The notes: a model not told the origin generated them from the sequence alone. A DNA stretch of 64,000 nt from Salinispora oceanensis (GCF_000383575.1 NZ_KB911579.1:1667875-1731874); one strand, 5' to 3'. Positions 37,529 to 46,689 are shown, numbered from the stretch's first letter. Numbers and translations are program-made.

Positions 37529-38182
37529 ATGGGCAGGCCCGCCGCAGACGACGACTCCGACCTGCCGGACCTACCGCCCGAATGGGGCCGGGTGGTCGTA
37601 CCGGACAACGCCGCCGAGCTCTCGGCCGAGGCCGCACAGGTCCGCCGGGAACTGAACCGGCCCACCCCGTCCGGTTCGATCCTGCCGGCGCTGCTGGCGC
37701 TCCTGATGGCCATGGTCGCCGTACTGGCCGGGCTGAGCGCGACCATCTGGGCCCAGTCCGCCCCCACCCCGTCAACCCCCGCCACCCCCGCACCACCAGC
37801 CGACCTGATCGGGCGGACCATGCCCGCGTTCGAACTGGTGGACAGCGGTGAACCGGTGCCGCTGCGGGGTCTGCTGCCCGCCGTGATCCTCCTCACCGAC
37901 ACGTGCGCCTGCCCGACCGAGGTGGCCGACACGATCGCCGTCGCGCCGCCCGGGGTCACCGTGATCGCCATCAACCCCGACCCCGCCGTACGCGAGTCGC
38001 CCCCCGCCCTTCGTGCGCTCGACGACCCAGCCGACGGGTTACGCGCCTTCCTCCGCCTGCCGCCCCGGGCCGGCGTGATCAGCGCGCTGCTCGTGGACCG
38101 CTCCGGCACGGTGCGGAAGATGCTCCCCGAGCTCCACTCCCCCGCCGACTTCGAACCCGAGCTGGCCCGCCTCGCCAGCTGA
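37529..38182 (+). CDS. Membrane-anchored thioredoxin-like protein, unknown function
   Basis: 217 residues from ATG 37529 (GGGGG 5 nt upstream); ATG 37511 is in frame. An acidic N-terminus precedes one membrane helix (about 52-72, LPALLALLMAMVAVLAGLSA). A Pro/Thr spacer follows, then an extracytoplasmic domain resembling a redoxin: IGRTMPAFELVDSG, VILLTDTCACPTEVADTI and SALLVDRSGTVRKMLPEL. The CAC motif replaces the usual CxxC. It may be a cell-envelope redox protein (inference). The last 144 nt overlap the convergent type III PKS gene. Confidence 0.72.
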   Translation: MGRPAADDDSDLPDLPPEWGRVVVPDNAAELSAEAAQVRRELNRPTPSGSILPALLALLMAMVAVLAGLSATIWAQSAPTPSTPATPAPPADLIGRTMPAFELVDSGEPVPLRGLLPAVILLTDTCACPTEVADTIAVAPPGVTVIAINPDPAVRESPPALRALDDPADGLRAFLRLPPRAGVISALLVDRSGTVRKMLPELHSPADFEPELARLAS

Positions 38183-39223
38183 CCGTTCGAGGAGGCCCGC
38201 ATACAGGGTCAGGCCCGGGCCGAAGGCCAGCATCACCACCCGTCCCGGCGGCGCGAGCGCTCGATGCAGTCGGTCCAGTACCAACAGCACCGTCGGCGAC
38301 GAACAGTTGCCATGGTCGGCCAACGTCTCCCGGGACGCTGCCAGGGCGGCCGACGGCAGGGCGAGTTCCCGCTCCACCACGTTGAGGATGCGGGGGCCGC
38401 CCGGATGCACCGCCCAGCCGTCCACCTCCGACCGACGCGTGCCGTGTCGGGCGAGCAGGCCGTCCACCAAGGCCCGTACCTGCGTGGAGAGCACCTGCGG
38501 CACCTTCGGCGACAACCCCATCCGGAACCCAACGTCGGTGACGTCCCAGGTCATGTGGTCGGCGGTGGAGGTGTCGGTCACCGAGGCGACCTCCCGCACC
38601 CCGTACCCGGGGCCACCGGGCACGACCACGGCGGCCACCGCGGCGTCGGAGAAGAGCGCGTGCGAGACGATCTGCTGGGTGTCCACCCGGGCGGTGGAGG
38701 GCTGAATGTGCAGGCTGGTCAGCTCGGCGCAGAGCAGCAGGGCGGGTCGGCCCCGGGCGGTCACGAAGTCACTCGCCACGCCCAGCCCCGGCAAGGCGGC
38801 GTAGCAACCCATGTGGCCGACGAAGACCCGCTGCGTGCCCGGCGCCATGCCGAGGTCCCGGGCAAGAAGAATGTCCAGCCCCGGGGTCGCGTAGCCGGTG
38901 CAGGAACAGACCACGAAGAGCCCGACGTCGCCGGCGGCCAGACCGGCGGCGGTGAGTGCCCGCCCCACCGCCTCCTTGCCCAGTGGCAGCGCCTCCACCT
39001 GATAGCGCCGCATCCGCCGCTCGGTCGACCAGTCGGAGACATCCTCCAGCACCGGGTTGACCGCGGCCTGCCGGCGGTTCACCCCCGAGTTGGCGAAGAT
39101 CCGTTGGGCCAGGGCCCGGGTGGTTCCGGAGAAGTGTCGCGCGAAGAAACCCTCCCACAGCTCACCCTGGTCGGCCGACGGCGGATGCGCCGTGCCGATC
39201 CCCGCGATCACCGGCACGGCCAT
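38039..39223 (-). CDS. Type III polyketide synthase (chalcone/stilbene synthase family)
   Basis: 394 residues from ATG 39223. The catalytic triad is visible: Cys in GHMGCYAALPG near 138, His in GWAVHPGGPRILN near 273 and Asn in DHGNCSSPTVLL near 303. FGPGLTLYAGLLE near 333 is the usual family end, so about 55 extra residues are read from DNA antisense to the neighbouring thioredoxin-like gene. Type III PKSs extend an acyl-CoA with malonyl-CoA to resorcinols or pyrones. With the flavoprotein, methyltransferase and UbiA genes next to it, the gene set resembles the agq alkylhydroquinone pathway; the product is inferred. Confidence 0.93.
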   Translation of the reverse strand: MAVPVIAGIGTAHPPSADQGELWEGFFARHFSGTTRALAQRIFANSGVNRRQAAVNPVLEDVSDWSTERRMRRYQVEALPLGKEAVGRALTAAGLAAGDVGLFVVCSCTGYATPGLDILLARDLGMAPGTQRVFVGHMGCYAALPGLGVASDFVTARGRPALLLCAELTSLHIQPSTARVDTQQIVSHALFSDAAVAAVVVPGGPGYGVREVASVTDTSTADHMTWDVTDVGFRMGLSPKVPQVLSTQVRALVDGLLARHGTRRSEVDGWAVHPGGPRILNVVERELALPSAALAASRETLADHGNCSSPTVLLVLDRLHRALAPPGRVVMLAFGPGLTLYAGLLERSAGEAGQLGFEVGGGVELGEHLPHRAGAVHEQRADHAGPGRQAEEGA

Positions 39224-39257
39224 GATGCCCACCCTTCGTTCTGATCTCCCAGCACGT

Positions 39258-40421
39258 TCACCAACGAGGGGCCGACCCGTCGCGGTCCGGGTCGCCACCG
39301 AGCACGGCGATGCCGAGCCAGTCCGCGCAGACGTCGGAGGTGGCGGGGTGCAGCGAGCCGCAACGCGCATCGCGGTAGAGCCGCTCCAACGGATGCCCCC
39401 GCCGGGTGGCCGCGGTGCCGGCCGCCTCCAGCACCGAGGCCGCGACGTCGGCCGCGGTGGTGCCCGCCAACAGCTTCGCCCGCCAGACCCAACGGTTCGT
39501 CTCGGCGTCACCCGGCGCCTCATCCACCCGCCGGGCCGCCTCCGCCACCACCAGGTCCGCCGCGGCCACCGCCGCGTCGGCGCGACCGAGCCGGGCCCGG
39601 ACCGCCGGCAGACCGCCCAGGTCACGGGCGTTCAGGTGCTCGGCCGCGGCGTCGATCGCGGCCCGCGCGACCCCGACGTAGACCGCGGCGTAGCTCGCGA
39701 CCAGCCAGTGCGGCATCAACTGCGCGACGACCAGAGCCAGCCCCTCGACCCCGCCGAGCAGCCGGTCTGCCGGCGCCGTCACCTCCAGGTGCAGGTCGTG
39801 CGAGGCGGTGGACCGCATGCCCAGCGAGTCCCAGGTCTCCTCCACGGTCAGTCCCTCCCCCGCCGGGACGAGAAACTGGGAAACCACCGAAGGATCAGCC
39901 GCACTACGGGCGGCCACCAGATAACCGTCGGCGTGGCCGGCACCGGAGCAGAAGGTCTTACTCCCCTTGATCCGCCAGCCGCCGGCAACCGGTTCGTACA
40001 CGGTGCTGAGCCGCGAAAGCCGGGCCCCCGCCCCACGTTCGCTCATCGCCACCGCGTACCAGGAGCCATCCGCGGCGGCCCGCAGCAGCCGGTCCCGCGC
40101 CGCCAACGCCTCGTCCGGCAGGCCAAGCGTCTCGGCCAGCTCCTCGGTCACCGCGCCCAGCGCACCGGTAACGGAGGCGTGCATGTTGAACACCAGTGCG
40201 GTGGCGCCGTTTCCCCGGGCCAGCTCGGTCGCGACTGCCGCGTACTCCCCGAAGGTGGCGCCCAGGCCGCCGAGCTCCCGCGGCACCATCAGGCCGAACA
40301 GGCCCGCCTCCCGGAGGTCGTGGAAATCGGCGGCCGGGAAGGCGCCGTCCCGGTCGTGGTCGGCCGCCCGAGCGGCGAATCGCGGCGCCAACCGGCGGGC
40401 CACCTGCACAGCCTGCGTCAT
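39258..40421 (-). CDS. Acyl-CoA-dehydrogenase-fold flavoprotein, probable monooxygenase
   Basis: 387 residues with the ACAD fold: FHDLREAGLFGLMVPRELGG near 33-52, AMSERGAGARLSR, RIKGSKTFCSGAGHADGYL near 150, and a C-terminal helical bundle. The YEG-type catalytic Glu segment of true dehydrogenases is not seen; instead RGHPLERLYRDARCGSLHP resembles flavin hydroxylases of the DszC/HsaA group. In this cassette it could hydroxylate the resorcinol ring to a hydroquinone (inference). ATG 40421 overlaps the methyltransferase stop by 4 nt. Confidence 0.85.
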   Translation of the reverse strand: MTQAVQVARRLAPRFAARAADHDRDGAFPAADFHDLREAGLFGLMVPRELGGLGATFGEYAAVATELARGNGATALVFNMHASVTGALGAVTEELAETLGLPDEALAARDRLLRAAADGSWYAVAMSERGAGARLSRLSTVYEPVAGGWRIKGSKTFCSGAGHADGYLVAARSAADPSVVSQFLVPAGEGLTVEETWDSLGMRSTASHDLHLEVTAPADRLLGGVEGLALVVAQLMPHWLVASYAAVYVGVARAAIDAAAEHLNARDLGGLPAVRARLGRADAAVAAADLVVAEAARRVDEAPGDAETNRWVWRAKLLAGTTAADVAASVLEAAGTAATRRGHPLERLYRDARCGSLHPATSDVCADWLGIAVLGGDPDRDGSAPRW

Positions 40422-41188
40422 ACGGCCGTCCCCTCCTCGGATACATCCGTCCGCGTCTGATCGCGCTCGCGCCGACCCCAGCCCTGGTAGAGCACCGCCG
40501 TTGACCAGGTCGGCACGATGCGTGGGGGCATCCCGCCCACGCCCCTCGCCCGCCGGGCCAGCCAGCCGAGCACCCGGGTCAACTGCGGTCGAATCCCGCG
40601 CAGCCGCAGGTCAACGCCGTACCGGGCACACTCGGCAACCAATGCGCGGGCGTCCACGAACAACCGTGGGTCGTGGATCCCCCGTGGGACCGTGGGCAGC
40701 CGCTCACCGATATGGACGGCGAGCAGGCGACTCAGCGCGGTGTCATTGAGCGTGTCGAGGACGAGTAACCCACCGGGGCGGAGTAGTCGGCAGGCCTCGG
40801 CCACCACCGTTCGCCAGTCGGGAACGTGCTCCAACAGCTCGCCCGCGGCGACCACGTCGGCACAGCCGGAGGCGAGCGGCACGGCGGTCGCATCGGCCTG
40901 GACCACCGCCACGCCATGTGCGGCGGCTTGGCGCAGCGCCGAACCGGTGAGGTCGACCCCAACGTGTCGATAGCCCTTGCCGGCGAGGTGCGGGGCGAGT
41001 AGCCCGGCACCGCAGCCGAGGTCGACCAGGAGCGCGGCGGGGCGCGACGCCGCAGGCACCAACGCCGCCCGGGACTCGGCCAGCCAGTGCAACATGGCGA
41101 AGGCGCCATCCGGCCGCCACCATTCTCCGGCCAGGTCGTCATACTGGCGCGGATCATTGCGCGGCAGGGTGCGGCCCGCGTCTGGCAT
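40418..41188 (-). CDS. SAM-dependent methyltransferase (UbiG-like)
   Basis: 256 residues, class I Rossmann methyltransferase. Motif I is LLVDLGCGAGLLAPHL near 53-68, the acidic end of strand 2 is HVGVDLTGSALRQA, and VVAAGELLEHVPDW and LLRPGGLLVLDTLND are motifs II/III. It resembles ubiquinone O-methyltransferases. First gene of a methyltransferase-flavoprotein-PKS string (4-nt overlap with the second). It is divergent from the UbiA gene over only 45 nt, so both directions probably share a promoter region. Likely O-methylates the polyketide phenol (inference). Confidence 0.9.
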   Translation of the reverse strand: MPDAGRTLPRNDPRQYDDLAGEWWRPDGAFAMLHWLAESRAALVPAASRPAALLVDLGCGAGLLAPHLAGKGYRHVGVDLTGSALRQAAAHGVAVVQADATAVPLASGCADVVAAGELLEHVPDWRTVVAEACRLLRPGGLLVLDTLNDTALSRLLAVHIGERLPTVPRGIHDPRLFVDARALVAECARYGVDLRLRGIRPQLTRVLGWLARRARGVGGMPPRIVPTWSTAVLYQGWGRRERDQTRTDVSEEGTAV

Positions 41189-41233
41189 GGACCGAGCGTG
41201 GCACGACTGCCCGGTAACGACCAGACTTCCCTC

Positions 41234-42166
41234 ATGACCTCCTCAGTGCTACGGCGTGTCGCGCGGGTACTGACCCGGACGGAGCGAGCCGGACTCACAG
41301 CCGGCGACGCCGGCTCGGGAGCGACCCGCACCCGGCTGGTAGTCGCCCTGCTCCGGGCGAGTCACCCCGAGCCAGCAGCCGCGGTCACCACCGTGGCCGG
41401 CCTGCTCGCCTGGGGCGTCGGGGCCCCGCCGGCAGGGGTGGTCGCCGTCGTGCTCACCGTGGCCGCGAGTCAACTCGCCGTCGGGTGGACCAACGACGCG
41501 CTCGACGCGAAGCGGGACATCGTGGTCGGGCGGCCCGACAAGCCGGTCGCCGCCGGTCTGGTAAGCCGTCGCACGACCGCGCTGGCCGCTGCCGCGGCCA
41601 CGCTCGCCACCCCGGCGCTCGCGCTGACGACGAACCGGGCCGCCGCGGCCGTGGCCACGGTCGGGCTGATCTCCGCGCTGCTCTACAACTGGCCGTTGAA
41701 GTCCTCGCCGCTGTCGGTCCTGCCCTACACGGTCTCCTTCGGGTCGTTGCCGGCGTTCGTCGTGCTGGCCCTGCCGGGCGCGGGAACGCCACCGATCTGG
41801 CTGGTCACCGCCGCGGCCCTGCTCGGGGCGGGCGCGCACTTCGCGAACGTGCTGCCCGACCTTGAGGACGACGCCCGCACCGGGGTCCGCGGGCTGCCCC
41901 ACCGGCTCGGTGCCGGCGGCAGCCGGACCGCGGCTATCGGGCTCCTGCTCGCCGCGACCGCCACCCTGGTCCTCGGGCCGCCCGGACCACCGTCGCCGGT
42001 CGGGCTCGCCACAGTGACCGCCGCCGTCCTGATACCACCGCTACTCTGGTGCCTGGAGCGCCTCACCAACCGCGCCAGGACCCGGTCGGTGGCCGCCTTC
42101 CGAGCGGTCTTGATAATCGCACTCATCGATGTATTCCTGCTCGTGACCAGCGGACCGTTGATCTGA
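41234..42166 (+). CDS. UbiA-family aromatic prenyltransferase
   Basis: 310 residues from ATG 41234; the longer open frame upstream is antisense to the methyltransferase gene. About eight to nine membrane helices. The first Asp-rich motif is GWTNDALDAKRDIVVGRPDKP near 84-104 (N-D-x-x-x-D-x-x-x-D core) and the second is LPDLEDDARTGVRGLPHRLG. UbiA enzymes transfer polyprenyl groups to aromatic acceptors with Mg2+. Next to a type III PKS, the acceptor is probably its phenolic lipid (inference). Confidence 0.92.
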   Translation: MTSSVLRRVARVLTRTERAGLTAGDAGSGATRTRLVVALLRASHPEPAAAVTTVAGLLAWGVGAPPAGVVAVVLTVAASQLAVGWTNDALDAKRDIVVGRPDKPVAAGLVSRRTTALAAAAATLATPALALTTNRAAAAVATVGLISALLYNWPLKSSPLSVLPYTVSFGSLPAFVVLALPGAGTPPIWLVTAAALLGAGAHFANVLPDLEDDARTGVRGLPHRLGAGGSRTAAIGLLLAATATLVLGPPGPPSPVGLATVTAAVLIPPLLWCLERLTNRARTRSVAAFRAVLIIALIDVFLLVTSGPLI

Positions 42167-42303
42167 GCGCCCCCACAGCGGTGGCATCCCCGGGTCGGCG
42201 TGCGGAACTGGATCAGCCCCAACTACCCTGGAGCGCGGTCTGCACGGGCATGGCCGCCGTGTCCGGCGTACGACCGGGCCCGATCATGACGAGGAGGACC
42301 GAC

Positions 42304-42957
42304 GTGACGCGCTCGATCAGGGGTTCCCGCCGGTCGGCCCTGCTACTGGCCGGGTTGGCGACGAGCGGGCTACTGCTCTCCGGATGCAGCGCCGGCCAGG
42401 TCGCCGAGACCGCCGGAACCGTACCGTCGGTTCAGGGCGTCAACGTCGCGAGCGAGAACGGCGACTTCGCCGTTCGTAGCCTGCTGATCGCCTACCCGGG
42501 GGTGGACGGCTACCAGGCCGGCGACGACGCGAACCTGGACGTGGTCCTCTACAACGACTCGCCGGACCAGGTCACGGTGACCGTCACCACCGAGGGCGCC
42601 CGGGACGTCATCCTCAGCGATCCCCACGCCCCGCGCGGTGCGGGCTCGTCCACGGCGCCGACCGAGACCGGGTCTCCCGTTGGCGACTCGGCCCAGATCA
42701 CGGTGCCACCGCTGAGCTACGTGCAGCTCAATTCGGAGGCGTCAACGGTGCTGCGGCTGATCGGCCTGAACAAGCCGCTGCACGTCGGTGAGGCCGTCTT
42801 CGTGACCTTCGACTTCGGCGGTACCACGATCCGGGCAGCGGCCCCGGTCTCGGTGCCACTCAGCCCGGCCGCTCCCCCGGAGCCGATCATCGAGCGCCAC
42901 ACCGGCTTCGAGGAGCTGGAGGACGGGCACGGCGGTGCGGGTGGCGCCGGGCACTGA
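42304..42957 (+). CDS. LpqE-like lipoprotein
   Basis: 217 residues from GTG 42304, with GAGGAGG 6 nt upstream. The signal peptide ends in lipobox LLLSGCSAG, and then comes a beta-rich extracytoplasmic domain (FAVRSLLIAYPG, LDVVLYNDSPDQVTVTVTT, VTFDFGGTTIRAAAPV). It matches LpqE by size, fold type and location: in M. tuberculosis lpqE sits between carD and radA, as here except for the inserted polyketide genes. The function is not established; a role in envelope metal or protein handling has been suggested by its fold. A charged Glu/His/Gly-rich C-terminus is present. Confidence 0.83.
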   Translation: MTRSIRGSRRSALLLAGLATSGLLLSGCSAGQVAETAGTVPSVQGVNVASENGDFAVRSLLIAYPGVDGYQAGDDANLDVVLYNDSPDQVTVTVTTEGARDVILSDPHAPRGAGSSTAPTETGSPVGDSAQITVPPLSYVQLNSEASTVLRLIGLNKPLHVGEAVFVTFDFGGTTIRAAAPVSVPLSPAAPPEPIIERHTGFEELEDGHGGAGGAGH

Positions 42958-42985
42958 TCACCGACGCGACGGTTAACGTCCTGGT

Positions 42986-44431
42986 GTGACCACCTCCCGA
43001 TCCTCCCGCGCCAGCGCGACCGGCGGCCGCTCCCGCGCCGCCCGCGAGCCCCGCCCCGCCTACGAGTGCGACGCCTGCGGCCACCAGCCACCGAAGTGGG
43101 TCGGCCGCTGCCCGGAGTGCGGCGAATGGGGTTCGGTCGTCGAGTGCACCCTGACCGGCCCGACCGTCTCCGGCCGGGTGGTCAGTTCCCGGCTGCCGGC
43201 CGAGCCCGCGCGGCCGATCGCCACCATCAGCGCCGCGCCGGCGCGCGCCCGCCCGACCGGCGTCAGTGAGCTCGACCGGGTGCTCGGCGGCGGCCTGGTT
43301 CCGGGCGCGGTGGTGTTGCTCGCCGGTGAGCCGGGGGTCGGCAAGTCGACCCTGCTCCTCGACGTGGCGCAGCAGTGGGCCGCCGGCGGCGCCAACCCAT
43401 CGCTCGTGGTCAGTGGCGAGGAGTCGGTCAGCCAGGTCCGGTTGCGCGCCGAACGGATGGGCACCCTGCACGAGCAGCTCTATCTGGCGGCGGAGAGCGA
43501 CCTGGCCGCGGTACTCGGGCACCTGGACGCGGTCAAGCCGGGGCTGCTGGTACTGGACTCGGTGCAGACGATCTCGACCACCGGCACCGAAGGAGTGCCC
43601 GGTGGGGTAACCCAGGTCCGCGCGGTCACCGCGGCCCTGGTGGCGGTCGCCAAGGAGCGGGGCATCGCGACCCTGCTGGTGGGGCACGTCACCAAGGACG
43701 GCCAGGTGGCCGGCCCGCGGGTGCTGGAGCACCTGGTTGACGTGGTGCTGCACTTCGAAGGGGACAAGCACTCGTCCCTGCGATTGGTGCGGGGGGTGAA
43801 GAACCGGTTCGGCGCGGCGGACGAGGTCGGCTGCTTCGAGATGCACGAGGGCGGCATCAGCAGCCTGGCCGATCCGTCCGGACTCTTTCTCACCCGCTAC
43901 TCGGAGCCGGTTCCCGGCACCTGTGTCACGGTGGCGATGGAGGGGCGACGTGCTCTGGTCACCGAGGTGCAGGCGCTGATCGGGGCGACGGTGGCCGGGT
44001 CGCCTCGGCGGACGGTCTCCGGGCTCGACTCAGCCCGACTCGCGATGGTCCTGGCGGTGCTCCAACGGCGTACCGAGCGGTTGACCCTGCACGATCGGGA
44101 GGTCTTCGCGGCCACTGTTGGCGGCATCCGGGTCGTCGAGCCCGCCGCCGACCTGGCGGTCGCCCTGGCGGTCGCCTCCGGCGGGCTCAACCTCGCGATC
44201 ACGCCACACCTGGTGGCGATCGGGGAGGTCGGACTCACCGGTGAGGTACGGCGGGTGGGGGCGGTGCCGCGCCGGCTGGCCGAGGCGGCCCGGCTCGGCT
44301 TTCGGCTCGCGCTCGTACCACCGGGCTGCGGTCCGGAGAGCACCGGCGTCCGCACCGACCAGCTACGAGTGATCGAAGTCAGTGATGTCCGAGCCGCGCT
44401 CCAGGCCGTCGCACGGGCATCTGCGGAGTAA
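42986..44431 (+). CDS. radA: DNA repair protein RadA
   Basis: 481 residues from GTG 42986. A C4 zinc finger at about 26-45 (CDACG ... CPECG) precedes a RecA-like core with Walker A LLAGEPGVGKSTLLL near 110 and the RadA-specific KNRFG near 271. A C-terminal Lon-like domain (LNLAITPHLVAIGEVGLTGE) lacks protease function in this family. RadA is a branch-migration helicase in recombination repair. It lies 28 nt after the LpqE-like gene and upstream of disA, a conserved pair. Confidence 0.96.
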   Translation: MTTSRSSRASATGGRSRAAREPRPAYECDACGHQPPKWVGRCPECGEWGSVVECTLTGPTVSGRVVSSRLPAEPARPIATISAAPARARPTGVSELDRVLGGGLVPGAVVLLAGEPGVGKSTLLLDVAQQWAAGGANPSLVVSGEESVSQVRLRAERMGTLHEQLYLAAESDLAAVLGHLDAVKPGLLVLDSVQTISTTGTEGVPGGVTQVRAVTAALVAVAKERGIATLLVGHVTKDGQVAGPRVLEHLVDVVLHFEGDKHSSLRLVRGVKNRFGAADEVGCFEMHEGGISSLADPSGLFLTRYSEPVPGTCVTVAMEGRRALVTEVQALIGATVAGSPRRTVSGLDSARLAMVLAVLQRRTERLTLHDREVFAATVGGIRVVEPAADLAVALAVASGGLNLAITPHLVAIGEVGLTGEVRRVGAVPRRLAEAARLGFRLALVPPGCGPESTGVRTDQLRVIEVSDVRAALQAVARASAE

Positions 44432-44468
44432 TCCTCAGCTCCCATCAGTACGGGAAGTATTCCGATAA

Positions 44469-44485
44469 ACCGTCTATAAGACGGT
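44469..44485. repeat. 17-nt palindrome between radA and disA
   Basis: ACCGTCT (44469-44475), ATA, AGACGGT (44479-44485), in a locally AT-rich patch 82 nt before the disA start. It could be a regulator site or part of the disA promoter. The ATA centre matches that of the 37355 palindrome. Confidence 0.6.
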
Positions 44486-44566
44486 GTAATCGGTTAATCC
44501 AGGCAGCACGACACATCACAGTAACCGCGGCAGCACCCAGGGCAGAGCAGTCCGTAGACTGTCCCC

Positions 44567-45742
44567 GTGCCGACCGACCGCGACACCACCAAGCCTGCCG
44601 GCGCGACACCGTACGCCCGCACCGGTGCCGTGGGTTCGCCCGCCCGTCCGATCAGCGTGCACGTGACCGGCGGCGCGGCCAGTGACCCGCTGCGCGCCAA
44701 CCTGGCCCTGATGGCACCCGGCACCGCCCTGCGGGACGGACTGGAACGGATCCTCCGCGGACGCACCGGCGCCCTGATCGTTCTGGGCTACGACAAGGTC
44801 GTCGAAAGCCTCTGCACCGGCGGCTTCCCACTCGACGTGGAGTTCTCCGCCACCCGCGTCCGCGAGCTGTGCAAGATGGATGGTGCCGTGGTGCTCTCCA
44901 GCGACGGCAGCCGGATCGTCCGGGCGGCAGTGCACCTGATGCCCGATCCCGCGATCCCCACCGAGGAGTCCGGCACCCGGCACCGCACCGCCGAGCGGGT
45001 TGCCCGTCAGACCGGCTACCCGGTCATCTCGGTGAGCCAATCCATGCGGATCATCAGCCTCTACGTCAACGGCCAGCGGCACGTACTGGACGATTCGGCC
45101 GCCATCCTCTCCCGGGCCAACCAGGCACTCGCCACGCTCGAGCGTTACAAGCTACGCCTGGACGAGGTCTCCGGCACCCTCTCCGCCCTGGAGATTGAGG
45201 ATCTAGTCACCGTTCGGGACGCGGTCGCCGTCGTCCAACGGCTCGAGATGGTCCGTCGGATCGCCGACGAGATCGCCGGATACGTGGTGGAGTTGGGCAC
45301 CGACGGCCGGCTCCTCGCGCTGCAACTCGACGAGCTGATGGCCGGCGTGGACGCCGACCGCACCCTGGTCATCCGGGACTACCTGCCCACCGGCCGCAAG
45401 TCACGCACCCTCGACGAGGCCCTGGTCGAGCTGGACCTGCTGACCGCCGCCGAACTGATCGACCTGGTCGCTGTCAGTAGGGCGATCGGCTACCCCGCCG
45501 CCGCCGACGCGCTCGACGCCGCGCTCAGTCCCCGTGGGTTCCGGCTACTGGCCAAGGTGCCACGGCTGCCGGTAGCGATCGTTGACCGCCTGGTGGGGCA
45601 CTTCGGCAGCCTTCAGCGACTACTCGGCGCGACCGTGGAGGACCTGCAGGCCGTCGAGGGTGTTGGAGACGCCCGGGCAAGGGGCGTCCGTGAAGGCCTT
45701 TCCCGGCTCGCCGAGGCATCGATCCTGGAACGCTACGTCTGA
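44567..45742 (+). CDS. disA: Diadenylate cyclase DisA
   Basis: 391 residues from GTG 44567. The N-terminal DAC domain has the catalytic DGA motif ([12 protein letters not shown] near 104) and the RHR motif ([12 protein letters not shown] near 136). A helical spine and a C-terminal helix-hairpin-helix DNA-binding domain (about 340-391, [20 protein letters not shown]) follow. It makes c-di-AMP from two ATP and is inhibited at branched DNA, linking genome integrity to signalling. RadA is known to inhibit DisA, consistent with their adjacency. Confidence 0.96.
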   Translation: MPTDRDTTKPAGATPYARTGAVGSPARPISVHVTGGAASDPLRANLALMAPGTALRDGLERILRGRTGALIVLGYDKVVESLCTGGFPLDVEFSATRVRELCKMDGAVVLSSDGSRIVRAAVHLMPDPAIPTEESGTRHRTAERVARQTGYPVISVSQSMRIISLYVNGQRHVLDDSAAILSRANQALATLERYKLRLDEVSGTLSALEIEDLVTVRDAVAVVQRLEMVRRIADEIAGYVVELGTDGRLLALQLDELMAGVDADRTLVIRDYLPTGRKSRTLDEALVELDLLTAAELIDLVAVSRAIGYPAAADALDAALSPRGFRLLAKVPRLPVAIVDRLVGHFGSLQRLLGATVEDLQAVEGVGDARARGVREGLSRLAEASILERYV

Positions 45743-45848
45743 CCGCCGGTGGCATGTTCAGTGATGAGTCGACGCACAATCGGCTCGGTCGGCGTTACCG
45801 CCCGCCGGTCAGCCGAGGCGCGATGCGGTCGACCAGTGTACGGCTCGG

Positions 45849-46565
45849 TCAGCCGGTGACCTTGAGCTCCACGGGCTCGCTCAATTTCGTGCCGACCCGG
45901 GCGAAAACCTGATAGGTGCCGGGCGGCGCTTCAGGGCCGACGGCGACCCCACCCTTACAGCGGGTGTCGTCGTTGCCGTTCCAGGTGACCCGATAGGACC
46001 GTTCGAGGTCCGGCGTGAACGACTGGACATCCGAGCCCTCGCCGACGCCACAGCTGTCGGAGGACCAGATCTTCGCCGCCCCATCCTTGAGGAACAGCTC
46101 CTGTAGGTCCGCACCGACATCCCGGCTACAGGTCCGGCCCGAGCTATTTTGGATCTTCAATTGCAGATCAACGGCACCGCCCTGGTCCACCGACCCCGGC
46201 TGGGGGACAGCGGTCACGCGGATCTCGTCGTCACGGCAGGTGCCGTCGTCGGGTACCGGGGGCGCCGGGGGCGGGTCATCCACCTCAGCCCCCTCGGACG
46301 ACTCGGAGTTGGGCGACTCCTCCCCGCCAGCATCGCCCGAATCCTCCGGCGGGTCCGGCTGCTCAGTGCTCTTCGGTGGGTCGGAGTCGGTCCCGGAGTC
46401 ACCGGAGGGCTGCTCCTGCCCGCTGGCATTCTTGTTGGCGGGCTCCTCCGAACTGCCGAACGAGGAGTAGAAAACGACAACCAGAAAGAGAAACACCGCT
46501 CCGAGCACAACGGCGCGACGCCGCCAGTAAACGGCGGGGGGCAGGGGGCCGACCGTCAGACGCAT
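45849..46565 (-). CDS. Single-pass membrane protein, unknown function
   Basis: 238 residues. One membrane helix at about 18-34 (VVLGAVFLFLVVVFYSSF) is followed by a Glu/Ser/Pro-rich acidic linker (about 40-105) and a C-terminal beta-sandwich-like domain with four Cys residues (CRDDEIRV, RTCSRDVG, SDSCGVGEG, DTRCKGG) likely forming disulfides outside the cell. It corresponds in position and layout to mycobacterial Rv3587c next to disA. The function is unknown. Confidence 0.8.
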   Translation of the reverse strand: MRLTVGPLPPAVYWRRRAVVLGAVFLFLVVVFYSSFGSSEEPANKNASGQEQPSGDSGTDSDPPKSTEQPDPPEDSGDAGGEESPNSESSEGAEVDDPPPAPPVPDDGTCRDDEIRVTAVPQPGSVDQGGAVDLQLKIQNSSGRTCSRDVGADLQELFLKDGAAKIWSSDSCGVGEGSDVQSFTPDLERSYRVTWNGNDDTRCKGGVAVGPEAPPGTYQVFARVGTKLSEPVELKVTG

Positions 46566-46689
46566 GATGTCCTACCCTAGCGGCGTCCCGTCCGGCAACC
46601 GACAGCGACGCGCCGGCCCAGCCCAAGCCGACGGAAGCATTTCTCCACTTACGACGATGCAGGTTGCCGAAGGTGCAGGCAGCAGAACG

